Source: Planctomycetaceae bacterium
GTDB lineage: Bacteria > Planctomycetota > Planctomycetia > Pirellulales > Pirellulaceae
Direction of reading: 5' to 3'
DNA length: 64,000 nucleotides
Assembly (NCBI GenBank): GCA_016794985.1
Contig: JAEUIQ010000011.1
Coordinates: 146,029 to 210,028 of the forward strand
Shown here: one piece after another, positions 25,485 to 36,300 of the stretch
Layout: the number at the start of each line of letters is the position of its first letter
Numbering within the stretch: the first letter of the stretch is position 1
Notes under the pieces: model-generated
What the model saw: the letters and a program-made list of their open reading frames with translations, nothing else
The model's database searches: none
What the model was told of the DNA's origin: nothing
Translations under genes and position numbers: made by a program

Positions 25485-26717
25485 TCACTGACGCGGTCTC
25501 CATTCGTTGCGATAGTCTTTGTAGCGTTGCATGCCTAGCTCGCCTTCAACGCGTTCGCCCGTTTCTTGGTCGGACCAAACCGAACCTTCTGGAAATTCGA
25601 AATGCAACGCTTCCGCGTCGAGTTCTTGGTTCAGCTTCAATGATTCCGCCTGGACCACCACTCGACGAACAATCGGTTTCGGTTCCCAACCAGCACCATT
25701 ATCGCGAAAAGATTTCAGTTGCATTTCGACCGGGAACCATAATCCATCCACTTGCGCGAAACGATCGACTTCGTACCGGTGCTTGAAGCGAATCGAGGAT
25801 TCATCAAAGACCTCGATCGTGCGGGGCATCCAGCCGTGTTCTGCGGACAATTCGATCGTCACTTGCGTCGTTGGTCCCTCTGACGTTGCGACGGACTTAA
25901 GGATCAGCAGCTTACCATCTTCTGAAATTTGCCAAGCCTTCGAATCGAAATAGTCGGGTGTTCCGAGCTTTCCGGAACACACAAAAGCCATGGGGTGTGG
26001 CTGCAACCAATGCCGCGCCTCGGGATAGCGATTGCCGCTATACTGGCCAAGAAAGAATGTTCCCGACTTACCTTCGGAAAAAAACGTCTTGTGCTCTTGC
26101 CAATCATGCGGTGGCAACAAGTCGTGTGAAAACACTAGATGGTTCGTCAGGAAGTGGCCAGACGTCACATCCCACAGATAAGATTTGTACTTGTAGGCTA
26201 CGTGATAACCATCCGACGTGTTCTCGGTGTAGTCCCTCTGTCCCTTATTGTGAATTTCAAAAGCGCACGACACGTCGCGAATCTGCTCGATGGCCTGCAA
26301 GTACTTGATCCACAAAGGCGCGTCGGACGCCGCGCGAGCGGTGGCCAAATCAAGCCGTGGTCTATTTTGGATATACGGAGCAGAGGATTTGACGGACAAT
26401 TTGCGATCGTCTTGTGGTTCTTCCGCGACGTTGTTGTTCGCTGCCGAACTTGGTGGGTCGGTATCATGGACTGGCATGTCGCCTTCGGAATCCTCGATTT
26501 CAAGCGACGCCTCTTCAAGCGGCGACGAGGCCGATAACTGGGATGCCGTTCCAGAAAACGCTATAGCGATGATTAGCCCAGCGACCAACATGCTCAGGCC
26601 ACCAAGCAAGCCATTTGATTGTCGGCAAAACAGTCGCCGACTTTCGTCTAATGGATGGTCATTACAGACGCCAATCAAAATGTGCGATACAGGTGAGAAA
26701 GAAAATTTCCTAACCAT
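25485..26717 (-). CDS. membrane-anchored or secreted protein of unknown family
   Basis: In this 410-residue protein a hydrophobic segment (about 38-58, LGGLSMLVAGLIIAIAFSG) follows a 35-residue N-terminal stretch. An acidic/Ser linker (about 65-115) leads to an exported domain of about 280 residues rich in Trp/Tyr/Phe and beta strands (for example VAYKYKSYLWDVTSGHF and FKHRYEVDRFAQVDGLWFPVEMQ). The late strands resemble LolA-like or planctomycete DUF1571-like folds, but I cannot assign a family. ATG 26717 is preferred because GGGAG lies six bases upstream; the frame is open further to 26819, which would overlap the MOSC gene. It is the last gene of a four-gene minus-strand set. Confidence 0.75.
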   Translation of the reverse strand: MVRKFSFSPVSHILIGVCNDHPLDESRRLFCRQSNGLLGGLSMLVAGLIIAIAFSGTASQLSASSPLEEASLEIEDSEGDMPVHDTDPPSSAANNNVAEEPQDDRKLSVKSSAPYIQNRPRLDLATARAASDAPLWIKYLQAIEQIRDVSCAFEIHNKGQRDYTENTSDGYHVAYKYKSYLWDVTSGHFLTNHLVFSHDLLPPHDWQEHKTFFSEGKSGTFFLGQYSGNRYPEARHWLQPHPMAFVCSGKLGTPDYFDSKAWQISEDGKLLILKSVATSEGPTTQVTIELSAEHGWMPRTIEVFDESSIRFKHRYEVDRFAQVDGLWFPVEMQLKSFRDNGAGWEPKPIVRRVVVQAESLKLNQELDAEALHFEFPEGSVWSDQETGERVEGELGMQRYKDYRNEWRPRQ

Positions 26718-26757
26718 AAAGAACTCCCTGATTCGTAGGTTCAGAACCTTAACTCTA

Positions 26758-27414
26758 TCATTCGCAACGAGTTCGGAGTTGCGTTCTCCACGCTTCCGAT
26801 AGTTGTGGTAACTCGGCAAGCAATTGATCGTCCAACGGGTGGCGCGGGTTGGCGTACAAGATATCCAACGCTCGTGCGATCGTGAAACTCGGATGAGGCC
26901 GATCCTGCAAGATTACCGCGTCACCAACTTTGATTGTACCCGTTCGCAGGACTCGAAGATACCAACCCGTTCGTCGCTCTAATTGAACCACCTGCGACAA
27001 CCGTTCGATTTCCCACCTACGGTCCAATTTCCAGCATGGTTGCCGAGGTTGGGAGACCTCGAACAGGCAACTGCCAATTTCGAATTGGTCCCCGACACAA
27101 CAAGACTCTTCATCCCACCCGCTCACGGTCAGATTCTCTCCAAAGCCACCCGCAGCAAAGTGCTTGGCCGGATACCGAGCGTTCCAGAACTCGTAGTGTG
27201 AGGCCGCATAGGCCAAGACCGCCTTGTCGCGACCACCGTGGTGTAGACCGTCCGCCTGCTCGTCGCCCTCCAAGCCGCACAGGCCCAATTTCGCCGTCGA
27301 GCCCAGATCGGACTTGATAATGGCCGAAGTCCACGATTTAGGGAATTCACGGGTTGCGGGAAACAATCGCGAACGCCCGCTTTGCAGCGACAAGACTTGG
27401 CCGGATCGAGTCAC
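26758..27414 (-). CDS. MOSC domain protein (YiiM-like)
   Basis: This 218-residue protein fits the YiiM type of MOSC (molybdenum cofactor sulfurase C-terminal) domain: GLEGDEQADGLHHGGRDKAVLAY, FGENLTVSGWDE, VGDQFEIGSCLFEVSQPRQPCWKL with the conserved Cys, and GWYLRVLRTGTIKVGD. MOSC domains handle sulfur or molybdenum cofactor chemistry; YiiM is linked to detoxification of N-hydroxylated bases. The start is GTG overlapping the TGA of the M41 gene (GTGA), so it is probably translated by coupling. The C-terminal 35 residues (LDILYANPRHPLDDQLLAELPQL) are typical of the family. Confidence 0.9.
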   Translation of the reverse strand: MTRSGQVLSLQSGRSRLFPATREFPKSWTSAIIKSDLGSTAKLGLCGLEGDEQADGLHHGGRDKAVLAYAASHYEFWNARYPAKHFAAGGFGENLTVSGWDEESCCVGDQFEIGSCLFEVSQPRQPCWKLDRRWEIERLSQVVQLERRTGWYLRVLRTGTIKVGDAVILQDRPHPSFTIARALDILYANPRHPLDDQLLAELPQLSEAWRTQLRTRCE

Positions 27415-28004
27415 TTCATTGCCTCATCGAATAAGTGCCGGGCCGCACGCCCGCTGATGGCCCGATGTTCCAACAAATGGTGGGCGATCCGTTCGACGGC
27501 CGACCAGATCTCGGTTTGCGAAAGCAGGTGCTCGGTCTTATCCAGCAAGCGACGTTGCATTCTTTCGGCGGCTTTTTCCTTTTCGACCCGCTGAGAGACC
27601 ATCCGCTCCAGTTGGCCCAGATCTTGCCTCGCGCCTTCCCAATTCATTTTGCCCGTCACTTTCGCTTCGCTGACGATTCCGGCCAGCAAGATCATCGCTT
27701 CGGTCTCGAAGTAATCCTGCCGTCGCCCCGAGCGTCGATTCCCGAAATTGACCGCTCCTAGCCGCAACGAATTGCGAACAATGCTCAGCTTTTCCACGGC
27801 GCGGCCCAAAGCCAACGCGACGACAGCATGTCCCGCTTCGTGATAGGCGGTCGCCATGTCTTCCGGCGAAGGTGTGGCGGGTGCTGCGACGGTTTCTGGG
27901 GAACCTTTCGGTGTTTGAGTGTCCGAAGATGCGGGATTGAGGTTCAAGCGTCGGTCTTTCAATCCAAGAGAATGATCAAGAAGACTCGCACTCCCACAGG
28001 CCAC
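27411..28004 (-). CDS. stand-alone M41 (FtsH-type) zinc protease domain
   Basis: At most 197 residues, with no AAA ATPase and no transmembrane helix. AYHEAGHAVVALALG supplies the HExxH zinc motif. MILLAGIVSEAKVTGKMNWEGARQDLGQLERMV aligns with the FtsH segment whose Asp (in ARQDL) is the third zinc ligand, and a helical C-terminus follows (LLSQTEIWSAVERIAHHLLE). All three ligands are present, so proteolysis or peptide binding is plausible. The GTG at 28004 has no ribosome site; a TTG at 27962 overlapping the upstream stop, or the ATG at 27857, may be the true start. It overlaps the MOSC gene by 4 nt. Confidence 0.85.
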   Translation of the reverse strand: MACGSASLLDHSLGLKDRRLNLNPASSDTQTPKGSPETVAAPATPSPEDMATAYHEAGHAVVALALGRAVEKLSIVRNSLRLGAVNFGNRRSGRRQDYFETEAMILLAGIVSEAKVTGKMNWEGARQDLGQLERMVSQRVEKEKAAERMQRRLLDKTEHLLSQTEIWSAVERIAHHLLEHRAISGRAARHLFDEAMK

Positions 28005-28447
28005 TGGGCGGCAATAATCGCACCGGACATCGCACCACCATCTCCAATCTTAAAGATCTGCAATCTTGCAATGTCGGGGTCATTGAATACCGTTCGAAGT
28101 GTCGTCGCCGCTCGCTCAACGTCAGGGCCGGCGTCCAGTAGCATTTGTGCCGCGGATCCGGACTCGGGATCACGAATTGCCTCAATCTCGGCGACGATAT
28201 CACCGCCATCTTGGATCGGACGTTCATGCAGCAACTTCCAATTGCTCAGCCAATTCTCGACTCCGAACTTCGTCCATTTCTTGCCGCAAAACTTTTCGTA
28301 GACCTGGAGGCCCTCAGCTTCCAGCGAGCGCTCAGCTGCGCGATCACCCGAGCTGAAAAACACGGCGCTCCCGAAACCCGCGTCACTGGCCGCGCCGAAC
28401 ATTTCTTCCAGCTCGGCTAGACCTGTCGGTCGAAGATCCGTATTCAT
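27959..28447 (-). CDS. hypothetical cytosolic protein, partner gene of the M41 domain
   Basis: A 162-residue protein with no recognised family. It starts MNTDLRPTGLAELEEMFG after a good Shine-Dalgarno (AGGTGG, 8-base spacing); a GTG four codons upstream is less likely. It has no signal peptide, an alpha/beta composition, and segments SAVFFSSGDRAAERSLEAEGLQVYEKFCGKKW and GGAMSGAIIAAQWPVGVRVFLIILLD, the last being strongly hydrophobic. Its stop overlaps the possible TTG start of the M41 gene, so the two are tightly linked; a regulator or substrate role is only a guess. It is the first gene of the set. Confidence 0.7.
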   Translation of the reverse strand: MNTDLRPTGLAELEEMFGAASDAGFGSAVFFSSGDRAAERSLEAEGLQVYEKFCGKKWTKFGVENWLSNWKLLHERPIQDGGDIVAEIEAIRDPESGSAAQMLLDAGPDVERAATTLRTVFNDPDIARLQIFKIGDGGAMSGAIIAAQWPVGVRVFLIILLD

Positions 28448-28616
28448 GTTCAATTCCACCTCGAGCGTTCGGTGTTTAAGAATTGTCCCGAAATAAATTC
28501 CGGAAGTCTTGTTGACGTGAGCTCGTAACCAGGTGCACTAGCGATGGGGGGCCACAACTGGATCCTTTGCTCACGCAACGGGTTGGGATAGACGGAAGCT
28601 ATTTCGGGACTGTTGC

Positions 28617-31600
28617 TTAGTGTTTGCGAATCTCCAACACGTATCGCATCAGGTCCAGGAACTCTTCGCGGCTCTTCAACGTCTGCGTCAAGTTCGCAGG
28701 CATCAACGAGGTTCTGGACTCGTTGACCTCTTCGATATCATCGCGCGAGATAACGATTGGCTTGGGTTCCGCCAAATTCTTCAGAACCAGTTCCTTATCG
28801 TTTTCTGAAATCCGAATGCCGGTAAGGATGGTGCCGTCTACGGTCAAGACCGTGACTTGCGCAAATTCCTTGTCGATACGGTTGGAAGGTCGCAACACCG
28901 AGTCGATCAGTTCTTCTGGTGAAATCTTGGACTTCAGAGTCGCTAGTTCCGGACCAATTCGCTGAGCACCGCCGGCAGGATCATGACAGGATGCGCATGC
29001 GGCTGCCGATTTGTAGAACAATTCTTTGCCGCGATCGACGTTACCGGTTTCTCGCACCATCTTGGCAATCTCGGCAGTAGAAAAACCGAGTAGTTCATCT
29101 TCCAAAGCCTTGTTAGAAAATCCTTCCGGGTTGAGGCCTAACTCGGCGAGGACCAATTCGGCTTCTAATGGATGTTGGGCCAAAAGCTCTTCAGGCTTCC
29201 AAAACACAGTGCGGTCCGCCGTTTCAGCCCGGACACGTGCCACTGTTTCGGCCGAGATACTCGAGCCGCTATTGCCCCAGTTGTTGCGAACGAAAGTCAA
29301 GACATCCGCCAACTCTTGGTCCGACAACAAGTTCTTGAACGCAGTCATCGGGGGAACGCCGCGCGAGGGATCGTAGGTCTTGCCGTGAACGGTCAATGGA
29401 CCCCACAAACCATGGAGGGTCAATTTAATGATTCGTTCTTCACTGCCATTGACCCAGGTGCTGCCGATCAAGGAAGGATAAATCACACCATTGCCCTTGC
29501 CGTCCGCCAAGTGGCAGGTCGCGCAGTGGGATTCGCGTTGATAGATCAGCGATCCCCGCTCGAACTGTTCTTGTTCGGAGGGGCTCAGACGTTTGGGAAC
29601 TTCATACTTGACGATTTCAATTTCAGCCGGAGCCGCGAACCCACTAGCGCGAGCCGCATCGAAGTTGAACCAGAAATGCTGGACCGTCTTGGCGGCCACA
29701 ACCGCATGAGGCACGCTAGAATTCAACAATTGATTCAGCAAGGCTTCGTTCTTGACATTGTGTTGTTGGTGCAACCATAAAGCTTCCAATAAATGGTGGG
29801 CTTCGAGTTCATCGTTGGGATCAAACCCGGCCATCCATTTTTGGGCAGCGGCAATCACCGCCTTCGAGTCCCGTGCGCTCAACTCGACACGAGTGCGATG
29901 TCGCACGCCGTTGGTGGGATGCTTGAGGTTCTCCAGCAAGGCTTCGATGGGTTGATCGGCAATGGCGACCGGCTTTTGTAAAGGGCGGTCTTTGACGGTT
30001 AGCCGAACGATACGACCATGATGGTGATCCCGATTCGGGTCGCGGATGTTGTGCTGCATGTGGCCAATGATGACGTTGCACCAGTCGGCAACATACAAGG
30101 CACCGTCAGCTCCGATCACTGCATCGGTCGGGCGGAAGTTCCGGTCCTCGCTGTTGAGTAGTTCGATCCCGGGCGTACCCCAAACTTCGCCCAGCTTACG
30201 ATCTTGACCGTCGCCATCTCGATCTAACTTGTACTGCTTGACGCCCAAGAATCCGATCGTGTTGCAAATCAAAAAATCTTGTTGCATGTCTGCCGGAAAG
30301 TGCTCCGAAGACAAGATCTCGTTGGCTGCCACAGGTCGGAACTCGACTCTCAGCAGTTCGTGCATCTTGAACCCATTGCCTTCCGTGCGCACCTGATAGG
30401 AGCGACCTCCGGTACCATCATTGGCATAAAGATAACCCCAGTAATCAAAGCTGGTCCCGTGCGGATTCGGAGAATTGGCCGCGATTGGCACAATCGCAAA
30501 AGTCCGTGGATCGAAGCGATACATGCCGGAATCGCCAATGGTCAAGTTCTGCTTCCACGGTGATTCATGGTTGTGCACCAAGAAAATGCCGCTTTGCCAA
30601 TAGATCCCGCCATCCGGACCGTAGACCAGATTGTTGGCGGCGTGATGGGTATCCGACGTACCCAAGCCTTGCAACAGAATCGTGCGCTCGTCGGCCACAT
30701 CGTCGCCGTCGGTGTCCTTCAGGAACAACAAGTCCGGACCGCTGGTGACAATAACCCCACCACCCCAAAACTCGAAGCCCAAGGGGTTATGGACATAGGC
30801 GAAAATCTTGCGCTCGTCCGCGACACCGTCCCCGTTGGTGTCCTCGAAAATCATGAGCTTATCGTTCATCTCCTTGAGCGGTTCCCACTTCGGATAAGTG
30901 TTCCAACACGCCGCCCAAAGTCGACCTTTACTATCGACCTGCATTTGCACGGGATTCGCCATGTCCGGGAACATCTGCTCCGACGCGAAAACATTCAGTT
31001 GGTAGCCCTCGGGGACTTTGATCTTGGCGACACTTTCTTCCGGACTCAGGTACTGGACCGTTCCTTCTTTCTCGCTGCTCGAGCTGGCGCTACCGCCGCC
31101 GACATTCGAAATGACTTTGATGGGCGGAGGTACATTGCTGTCATCGGCTTGGATTTTGCGGCCTTCCGCGGCGGCCCAAATGACCAGATCGCGATTGGCG
31201 GTCATCACATCGAGCATCGTCAATTCGTGCTTCAAAACTTCGGCATTGCTTTGCCCATCGACGAAGGTCAATGTCGAGCGGTTACCCCAGACATCATTGC
31301 CGTCCGTCGCGTTGAAGCGATTGTGCCAATGCCAATTTTTATCTTGCACGGCTCGATAGATCTCGTTCAATCTCTCATCGTTGGTGGCGGGTTTCCCCAC
31401 AAGGGCCAATGAAATAATGTCGGCCAACTGACGGTAACCGGCCGGGTTCAAGTGAATTCCATTGAGAGTGTACCGTTCTGGGCTGGACGCAAACAATTGG
31501 AACGTTGGTGAATAAAGGTCCACAAAGGTGGCGTCCGCGATTTCGGCCGCTCGGCGAGTTGCTTCGGTGTAAGCGGCTAGGTTGGCGTTAAGTTGAGTCC

Positions 31601-32120
31601 CTTCCGGAAGGTTTGGGTCCCCAGTGTTTTCATAAGCGATGGGGCTGAATAGAACGAAGCGAACATCGACGCCCGCTTCCTTTCGTTTCGCTCGATAGCG
31701 ATTGACCATCGCCACTAGTTCGGCTTGGTAGGCTTCCGCACCTTCCGCACCGGCGAAGGATTCGTTGTAGCCAAACATGGCAAACACCACGCTTGGTGCC
31801 ACGTGCTGCAGGTATTCTTCTTCGCTCGTGTAACCTTCGTCACGCGGTCGACGATTGACGATGTCGCCGGAAAAACTCATCGTACGGAACCGCACGTTTT
31901 TGCCTTGCAAGTGGCTTTGCAGGACGGCTTCGACCCACGGATCGTGTTGCATCCGATCCGCCAAACCACTTCCGTAAATCGCCACCAAATCGTTCTCTTC
32001 AAAAGCGAACGATTGCGAGCCATCGGAACCGTAATTGAAGGACGTCGCGCCAAGCAGAAACGCCAACAGTAAAGCTTGAACACTGAGGATGGGGCACATG
32101 CGTATGTGATGACGGGGCAT
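28617..32120 (-). CDS. secreted SGNH hydrolase-propeller-dicytochrome c protein
   Basis: In this 1167-residue protein a signal peptide (to about 38) is followed by an SGNH/GDSL-like domain (about 43-240): [17 protein letters not shown], and a late [14 protein letters not shown] carrying the catalytic His. About 375-790 is a planctomycete membrane-bound dehydrogenase-type propeller ([24 protein letters not shown], then [13 protein letters not shown] repeats). Then come helical repeats, a first heme site CATCH, and a second heme site CASCH within the planctomycete heme-binding domain ending [16 protein letters not shown]. The canonical GDS nucleophile motif is degenerate (YGSGL), so esterase activity is uncertain. 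The substrate is unknown. Confidence 0.88.
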   Translation of the reverse strand: MPRHHIRMCPILSVQALLLAFLLGATSFNYGSDGSQSFAFEENDLVAIYGSGLADRMQHDPWVEAVLQSHLQGKNVRFRTMSFSGDIVNRRPRDEGYTSEEEYLQHVAPSVVFAMFGYNESFAGAEGAEAYQAELVAMVNRYRAKRKEAGVDVRFVLFSPIAYENTGDPNLPEGTQLNANLAAYTEATRRAAEIADATFVDLYSPTFQLFASSPERYTLNGIHLNPAGYRQLADIISLALVGKPATNDERLNEIYRAVQDKNWHWHNRFNATDGNDVWGNRSTLTFVDGQSNAEVLKHELTMLDVMTANRDLVIWAAAEGRKIQADDSNVPPPIKVISNVGGGSASSSSEKEGTVQYLSPEESVAKIKVPEGYQLNVFASEQMFPDMANPVQMQVDSKGRLWAACWNTYPKWEPLKEMNDKLMIFEDTNGDGVADERKIFAYVHNPLGFEFWGGGVIVTSGPDLLFLKDTDGDDVADERTILLQGLGTSDTHHAANNLVYGPDGGIYWQSGIFLVHNHESPWKQNLTIGDSGMYRFDPRTFAIVPIAANSPNPHGTSFDYWGYLYANDGTGGRSYQVRTEGNGFKMHELLRVEFRPVAANEILSSEHFPADMQQDFLICNTIGFLGVKQYKLDRDGDGQDRKLGEVWGTPGIELLNSEDRNFRPTDAVIGADGALYVADWCNVIIGHMQHNIRDPNRDHHHGRIVRLTVKDRPLQKPVAIADQPIEALLENLKHPTNGVRHRTRVELSARDSKAVIAAAQKWMAGFDPNDELEAHHLLEALWLHQQHNVKNEALLNQLLNSSVPHAVVAAKTVQHFWFNFDAARASGFAAPAEIEIVKYEVPKRLSPSEQEQFERGSLIYQRESHCATCHLADGKGNGVIYPSLIGSTWVNGSEERIIKLTLHGLWGPLTVHGKTYDPSRGVPPMTAFKNLLSDQELADVLTFVRNNWGNSGSSISAETVARVRAETADRTVFWKPEELLAQHPLEAELVLAELGLNPEGFSNKALEDELLGFSTAEIAKMVRETGNVDRGKELFYKSAAACASCHDPAGGAQRIGPELATLKSKISPEELIDSVLRPSNRIDKEFAQVTVLTVDGTILTGIRISENDKELVLKNLAEPKPIVISRDDIEEVNESRTSLMPANLTQTLKSREEFLDLMRYVLEIRKH

Positions 32121-32641
32121 ATTGAGCGATCTTTGCCGGGAAGGTTGGGGAGGTGGGGACCGGGCCAGACATCATAGCACGCAACACAACCGTTGTCGCG
32201 CCACAATCTGCACATGGTCATATCATACCCGAAATATCATCTCGGTGGGGCCGGGGTGCTTGAAATTGCGGACGCGAAGTCACGACAGCGGGCGGCGACG
32301 ACCTTGGACTGAGGCGGCCTGCTTCCGCTTTCCCCTCAACAGCCTGCTGCTGGAGCCACCGAACATTTCCCCGTGCCATCACCTACCAATTGACCAGTCG
32401 CGAGATGCCACAAACGCTGACCATTCCGCCAGGAAACCCGAGCGAGCGGCAACGTCGTTTGCATCAGGCGATCATTCGGAATTATTAACGCTGGAAAGCT
32501 GTTGAACTTTCGTTTGGAACCTATGGCTCAAGGTCTCTCAATTGGGTCGAGTCGTTGGCAGTCGGAGCCAAAATCAAACAATACCGGCGATTCCAATCCC
32601 ACTAGTTCAGTTCAAGTATTTCGACGCGGTTGCGAAGTGAT
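32121..32641. other. intergenic region, no gene recognised
   Basis: About 520 bases upstream of the large propeller gene. Plus-strand frames here are Arg/Ser/His-rich and lack a ribosome site or family resemblance. It should contain the promoter for the minus-strand gene starting at 32120; none was identifiable. Confidence 0.5.
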
Positions 32642-32935
32642 TCAACTCCTCCGTGCCCAGAACCAAATCCCAATCGCAATGACTGCAACGAGCATGGGGA
32701 TGGCGATTGTGGCCATCGCCCACATCATGGCTTCCGCCAAGCGACTGGCCTCCACCGGTTGCTGATTCTTCAGCTTCGAAAATGCGAAACTCATGGCAAA
32801 AAATGGCACGATTGGAGTAGATAGGATCGCGAGAATCGCGATGAAGCCACTTAACAACCGAACTCGCCGTCGGCTTTCTTTACTTTGACTGTCGAGAATC
32901 GAATGGCTCATTGGTGCATCGTACGGGTTCACCAT
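32642..32935 (-). CDS. small two-helix membrane protein
   Basis: In this 97-residue protein the head VNPYDAPMSHS is of the NPYxxP type often found on small planctomycete membrane proteins. A Ser/Arg-rich stretch leads to two transmembrane helices: about 29-52 (LSGFIAILAILSTPIVPFFAM) and about 70-93 (MMWAMATIAIPMLVAVIAIGIW). It ends in WARRS. AGGA lies ten bases before the ATG. It has no coupled neighbour, and the function is unknown. Confidence 0.65.
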   Translation of the reverse strand: MVNPYDAPMSHSILDSQSKESRRRVRLLSGFIAILAILSTPIVPFFAMSFAFSKLKNQQPVEASRLAEAMMWAMATIAIPMLVAVIAIGIWFWARRS

Positions 32936-33378
32936 GGATATTTCGTCCTACTTTTTTGCACGACTACGAAACTTCTCGCCGAGAGATCGCGTCCGGGCCA
33001 GACTGCAACGCACACAATACCGCGGTCGAAGCACCGCATCGATAGAGCACCGCAACTATACAAAGCCCCATTGTAACCAGAATACAAACACCGTGGCGTC
33101 GGGGTATTCGAAATTGCGAAAGCGACTTTGCCAACCCGCCACGCGCCGCCGTGAGATTATTGACTCTTTGAAGCCAATGGCTCACGGTCGCGAAGAAACG
33201 CAGGAAATGATGCGGACCAAATGGCTCGTGGGGATATCCCGTATCGGGCGCGGTCGGCGTGGCGGACTAGACTCGCGCTGGATCGTCAACGACAATGGCC
33301 AGTCGGTCGCAACGACCCGCCTGCCTCCCTCCGTACCCACCTAGCATCCTCAGGTCTTCAGCAACCAAGGTTTGAGCC
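32936..33378. other. intergenic region, no gene recognised
   Basis: About 440 bases between divergent genes. A 73-codon minus-strand frame (32964-33185) has one hydrophobic stretch but no ribosome site or family match, and I do not call it. The promoter of the plus-strand gene at 33379 must lie in its right part. Confidence 0.5.
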
Positions 33379-36300
33379 ATGAAAATAGTCCGCGTTATGT
33401 TGTTGCTTTTGTTCAGCTCCGCGTTGATCGGTTGGGTTGCGCCAGAATCATTCACCCAAGCGCAAGAAGATCCGAACTTGGTGGCGCCGACCGAAGCCCT
33501 GCCGCCAGAGGAGCAAGTCAAGCATTTCCACTTGCCACCGGGGTTCGAAATGCAATTGATTGCCTCGGAACCGGACATTGGTCAACCAACCAATATTGCG
33601 TTCGACTCGCAAGGCCGACTTTGGATCAACTCGTCTTTAGAATACCCGTATCCCGCCTCGGGAACCGGTCGCGATCGCTTGTGCTATATGGAGGACACCA
33701 ACGGTGATGGCGTGCCAGACAAGATCCAAACGTTCGCGAATGGGCTAAACATTCCGATTGGTGTGGCCAGCGTTCACGGTTCGGTTATCGCCTATAGCAT
33801 TCCCCATATTCTTCGCCTCGTGGATTCTGATGGCGACGGACAATCCGATCGCCGCGAAACATTGTTCCAAGGTTTTGGTTTCCGCGACACGCATGGCATG
33901 GCCAGTTCCTTTCGGCCTTGGATCGATGGCTGGATCTATGCCTGCCATGGCTTCGCTAATGATTCAAATGTTGAAGGTGGAGATCAACCACCCGTGAAGA
34001 TGAATTCCGGCAACACCTATCGATTTCGAGCCGATGGGACGCGGTTCGAGCAATGGACATGGGGACAAGTGAATCCTTACGGTTTGACGTTTGATTCGTG
34101 GGGCAATCTTTTTTCCTCCGACTGTCATACCAAGCCCGCGTTCATGCTGCTGCGCGGAGCGTACTACAATAGCTTTGGCAAACCTCACGATGGTTTGGGT
34201 TACGGCCCAGAGATGATCGAGCACTTTCATGGATCGACGGGGATCGCGGGGATCGTGGCCTATGAGGCACCTCATTTCCCAGACGAGTTTCGGGGGAATT
34301 TGTTTATCGGCAATCCGGTCACGGGTCGGATCAATAGGGACCGTCTGGAGTGGCACGGCTCTTCGCCAAACGCGGTTGAATTACCCGATCTAGTGTCGTG
34401 TGATGATCGCTGGTTCCGTCCCGTCGACATCACCATCGCACCGGACGGTTCTTTGTACATCGCGGACTTTTACAATTGCATTATTGGTCACTATGAAGTG
34501 CGACTGGATCATCCTCGCCGCGATCGCCATCACGGTCGAATTTGGAGACTGGTTTACACCGGCTCAGATAAATCGGCCCAGCCCCCGCGGCCCATGCCCA
34601 ACTTAGCGAAACAGTCGACCAACGCACTGATTCCGCTGCTGGGCGATGCGAACATCACGGTTCGAGTGTTGGCCACCAACGAACTTGTGGATCGTATCGG
34701 TCCGTCCGCTGCTGAGCCGGCTCGAGAAGTTTTGAAGTCGAACTCCGCCTCGCCGGAGCAACGAGCTCACGCACTGTGGGTTGTCGAGCGATTGGTTCGT
34801 TTGGCGACCGGCGAAATCGAAGCTTTGGCCAACGATCCCAGTCCGCTTGTGCGGACGCATTTGCTTCGTGCGTTGGGAACTCGCGCGACACTCGGCGACC
34901 AACGAGCGGTGATCCTCGCAGGGCTGAAAGCAGGGCAACATCCCAACGTCATCCGCGCGGCGGCTGAAGTGCTGGGTTGGCATCCGCATTCCGCGAATGT
35001 CGGGCCGCTGCTTGATGCGTGGCGCGGCTGCGAGCCAGAAGACTCTCACCGAATTCATCAAATTCGAATTGCGTTACGAAACAATCTGAGGGATTTGGGC
35101 GACATGCAAGGCTGGTTGGCCAAAATCGAAGGTGCGGATGTTACCGAGCGGCTGCTGGACCTGTCTTTGGGCATCGCCAATTCCGACGCAGCAACCTTTG
35201 CTCTGAAAGCGGTGCAATCGCTGGTAGAACGTCACCCACGCGAACGCGATTTGTATCACCATGTCAGTCGCAACTATCCAGAGGATCGCTTGAGTGAGAT
35301 CTTTCCGGTGGTTCGCACCAAGACAACGGCGGACCAAGGTCGCCAAATCGACGTGCTGCGCGGCTTGCATCAAGGACTACAAGAACGCGGTCAAAAGATT
35401 CCCGAGTCCGAATTAGCCTGGATTGTCGAATTGGCCCGCGGCATGATCGATTCGCGCCAAGCCGACACTTGTCGAATTGGAATCGAGTTTGCTCGAGACT
35501 TGCGGCTCTCCGGTTTGGCGCCCCAATTGGACGCATTGGCGAGCCCCACATCTGAAATGCCGACTTGCCAAATGACTGCCCTGGAAGCGTTGGCCGTCTT
35601 GAATAGCGAACTGGCCATGAACCGTTACGCCGAAGTGTTGCAACACGAAGGGACAGCCTTAGATCAGAAAAGAATCGCTGCGGAAACCTTGGGGCGACTC
35701 AAGAGTCCTGCCGGCACTGAAATCCTGATCAAAGTCCTTCGAACTGCGCCATTCAACTATGCCACCTTTTTAGCCCGCGGCCTGTCCTGGAGCGACCACG
35801 GCGGCGACGCTTTGTTGCGATTGATCGAAGAAGGCAAAGCGGCCCCCGAGCTATTGAATGATGGGGTCGTCGCCGGAGAACTCCAGGCCCGAGTGTTCGA
35901 ACGTAAGAACGAACGCTTGGCTCTGATTCGACAAAACATTCCCACGCCGGACGAGGCCTTACAAACCTTGGTCACCCAAAGACAAGCGGGGTATGCGACC
36001 GCTCAAACCGACATCAATCGTGGTCTCGCGATTTTCCAAAAAAGCTGTGCCAATTGTCATCAAATCGGTGGTCAAGGAGCGAAGATCGGCCCCCAGTTGG
36101 ATGGCGTCGGCATTCGTGGATTCGATCGATTGCTGGAAGATACCCTCGATCCGAATCGCAATGTCGACCAAGCGTTTCGACGTACAAATCTGTTGTTGAA
36201 TGACGGAAGTGTGGTCGCTGGGATCGTACTTCGCCAAGAAGGTGCTGTGCTGGTCATCGCGGACTCGAATGGCAAAGAGTTGCGAATTCCTGAATCCGAT

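Noticed and set aside
30567..31412. 281-codon plus-strand frame inside the SGNH-propeller gene
   Set aside because: Antisense to a gene with clear domain motifs; no ribosome site and an atypical composition.
32964..33185. 73-codon minus-strand frame with one hydrophobic stretch
   Set aside because: It has no ribosome site, lies in a region of interrupted frames, and has no family match.
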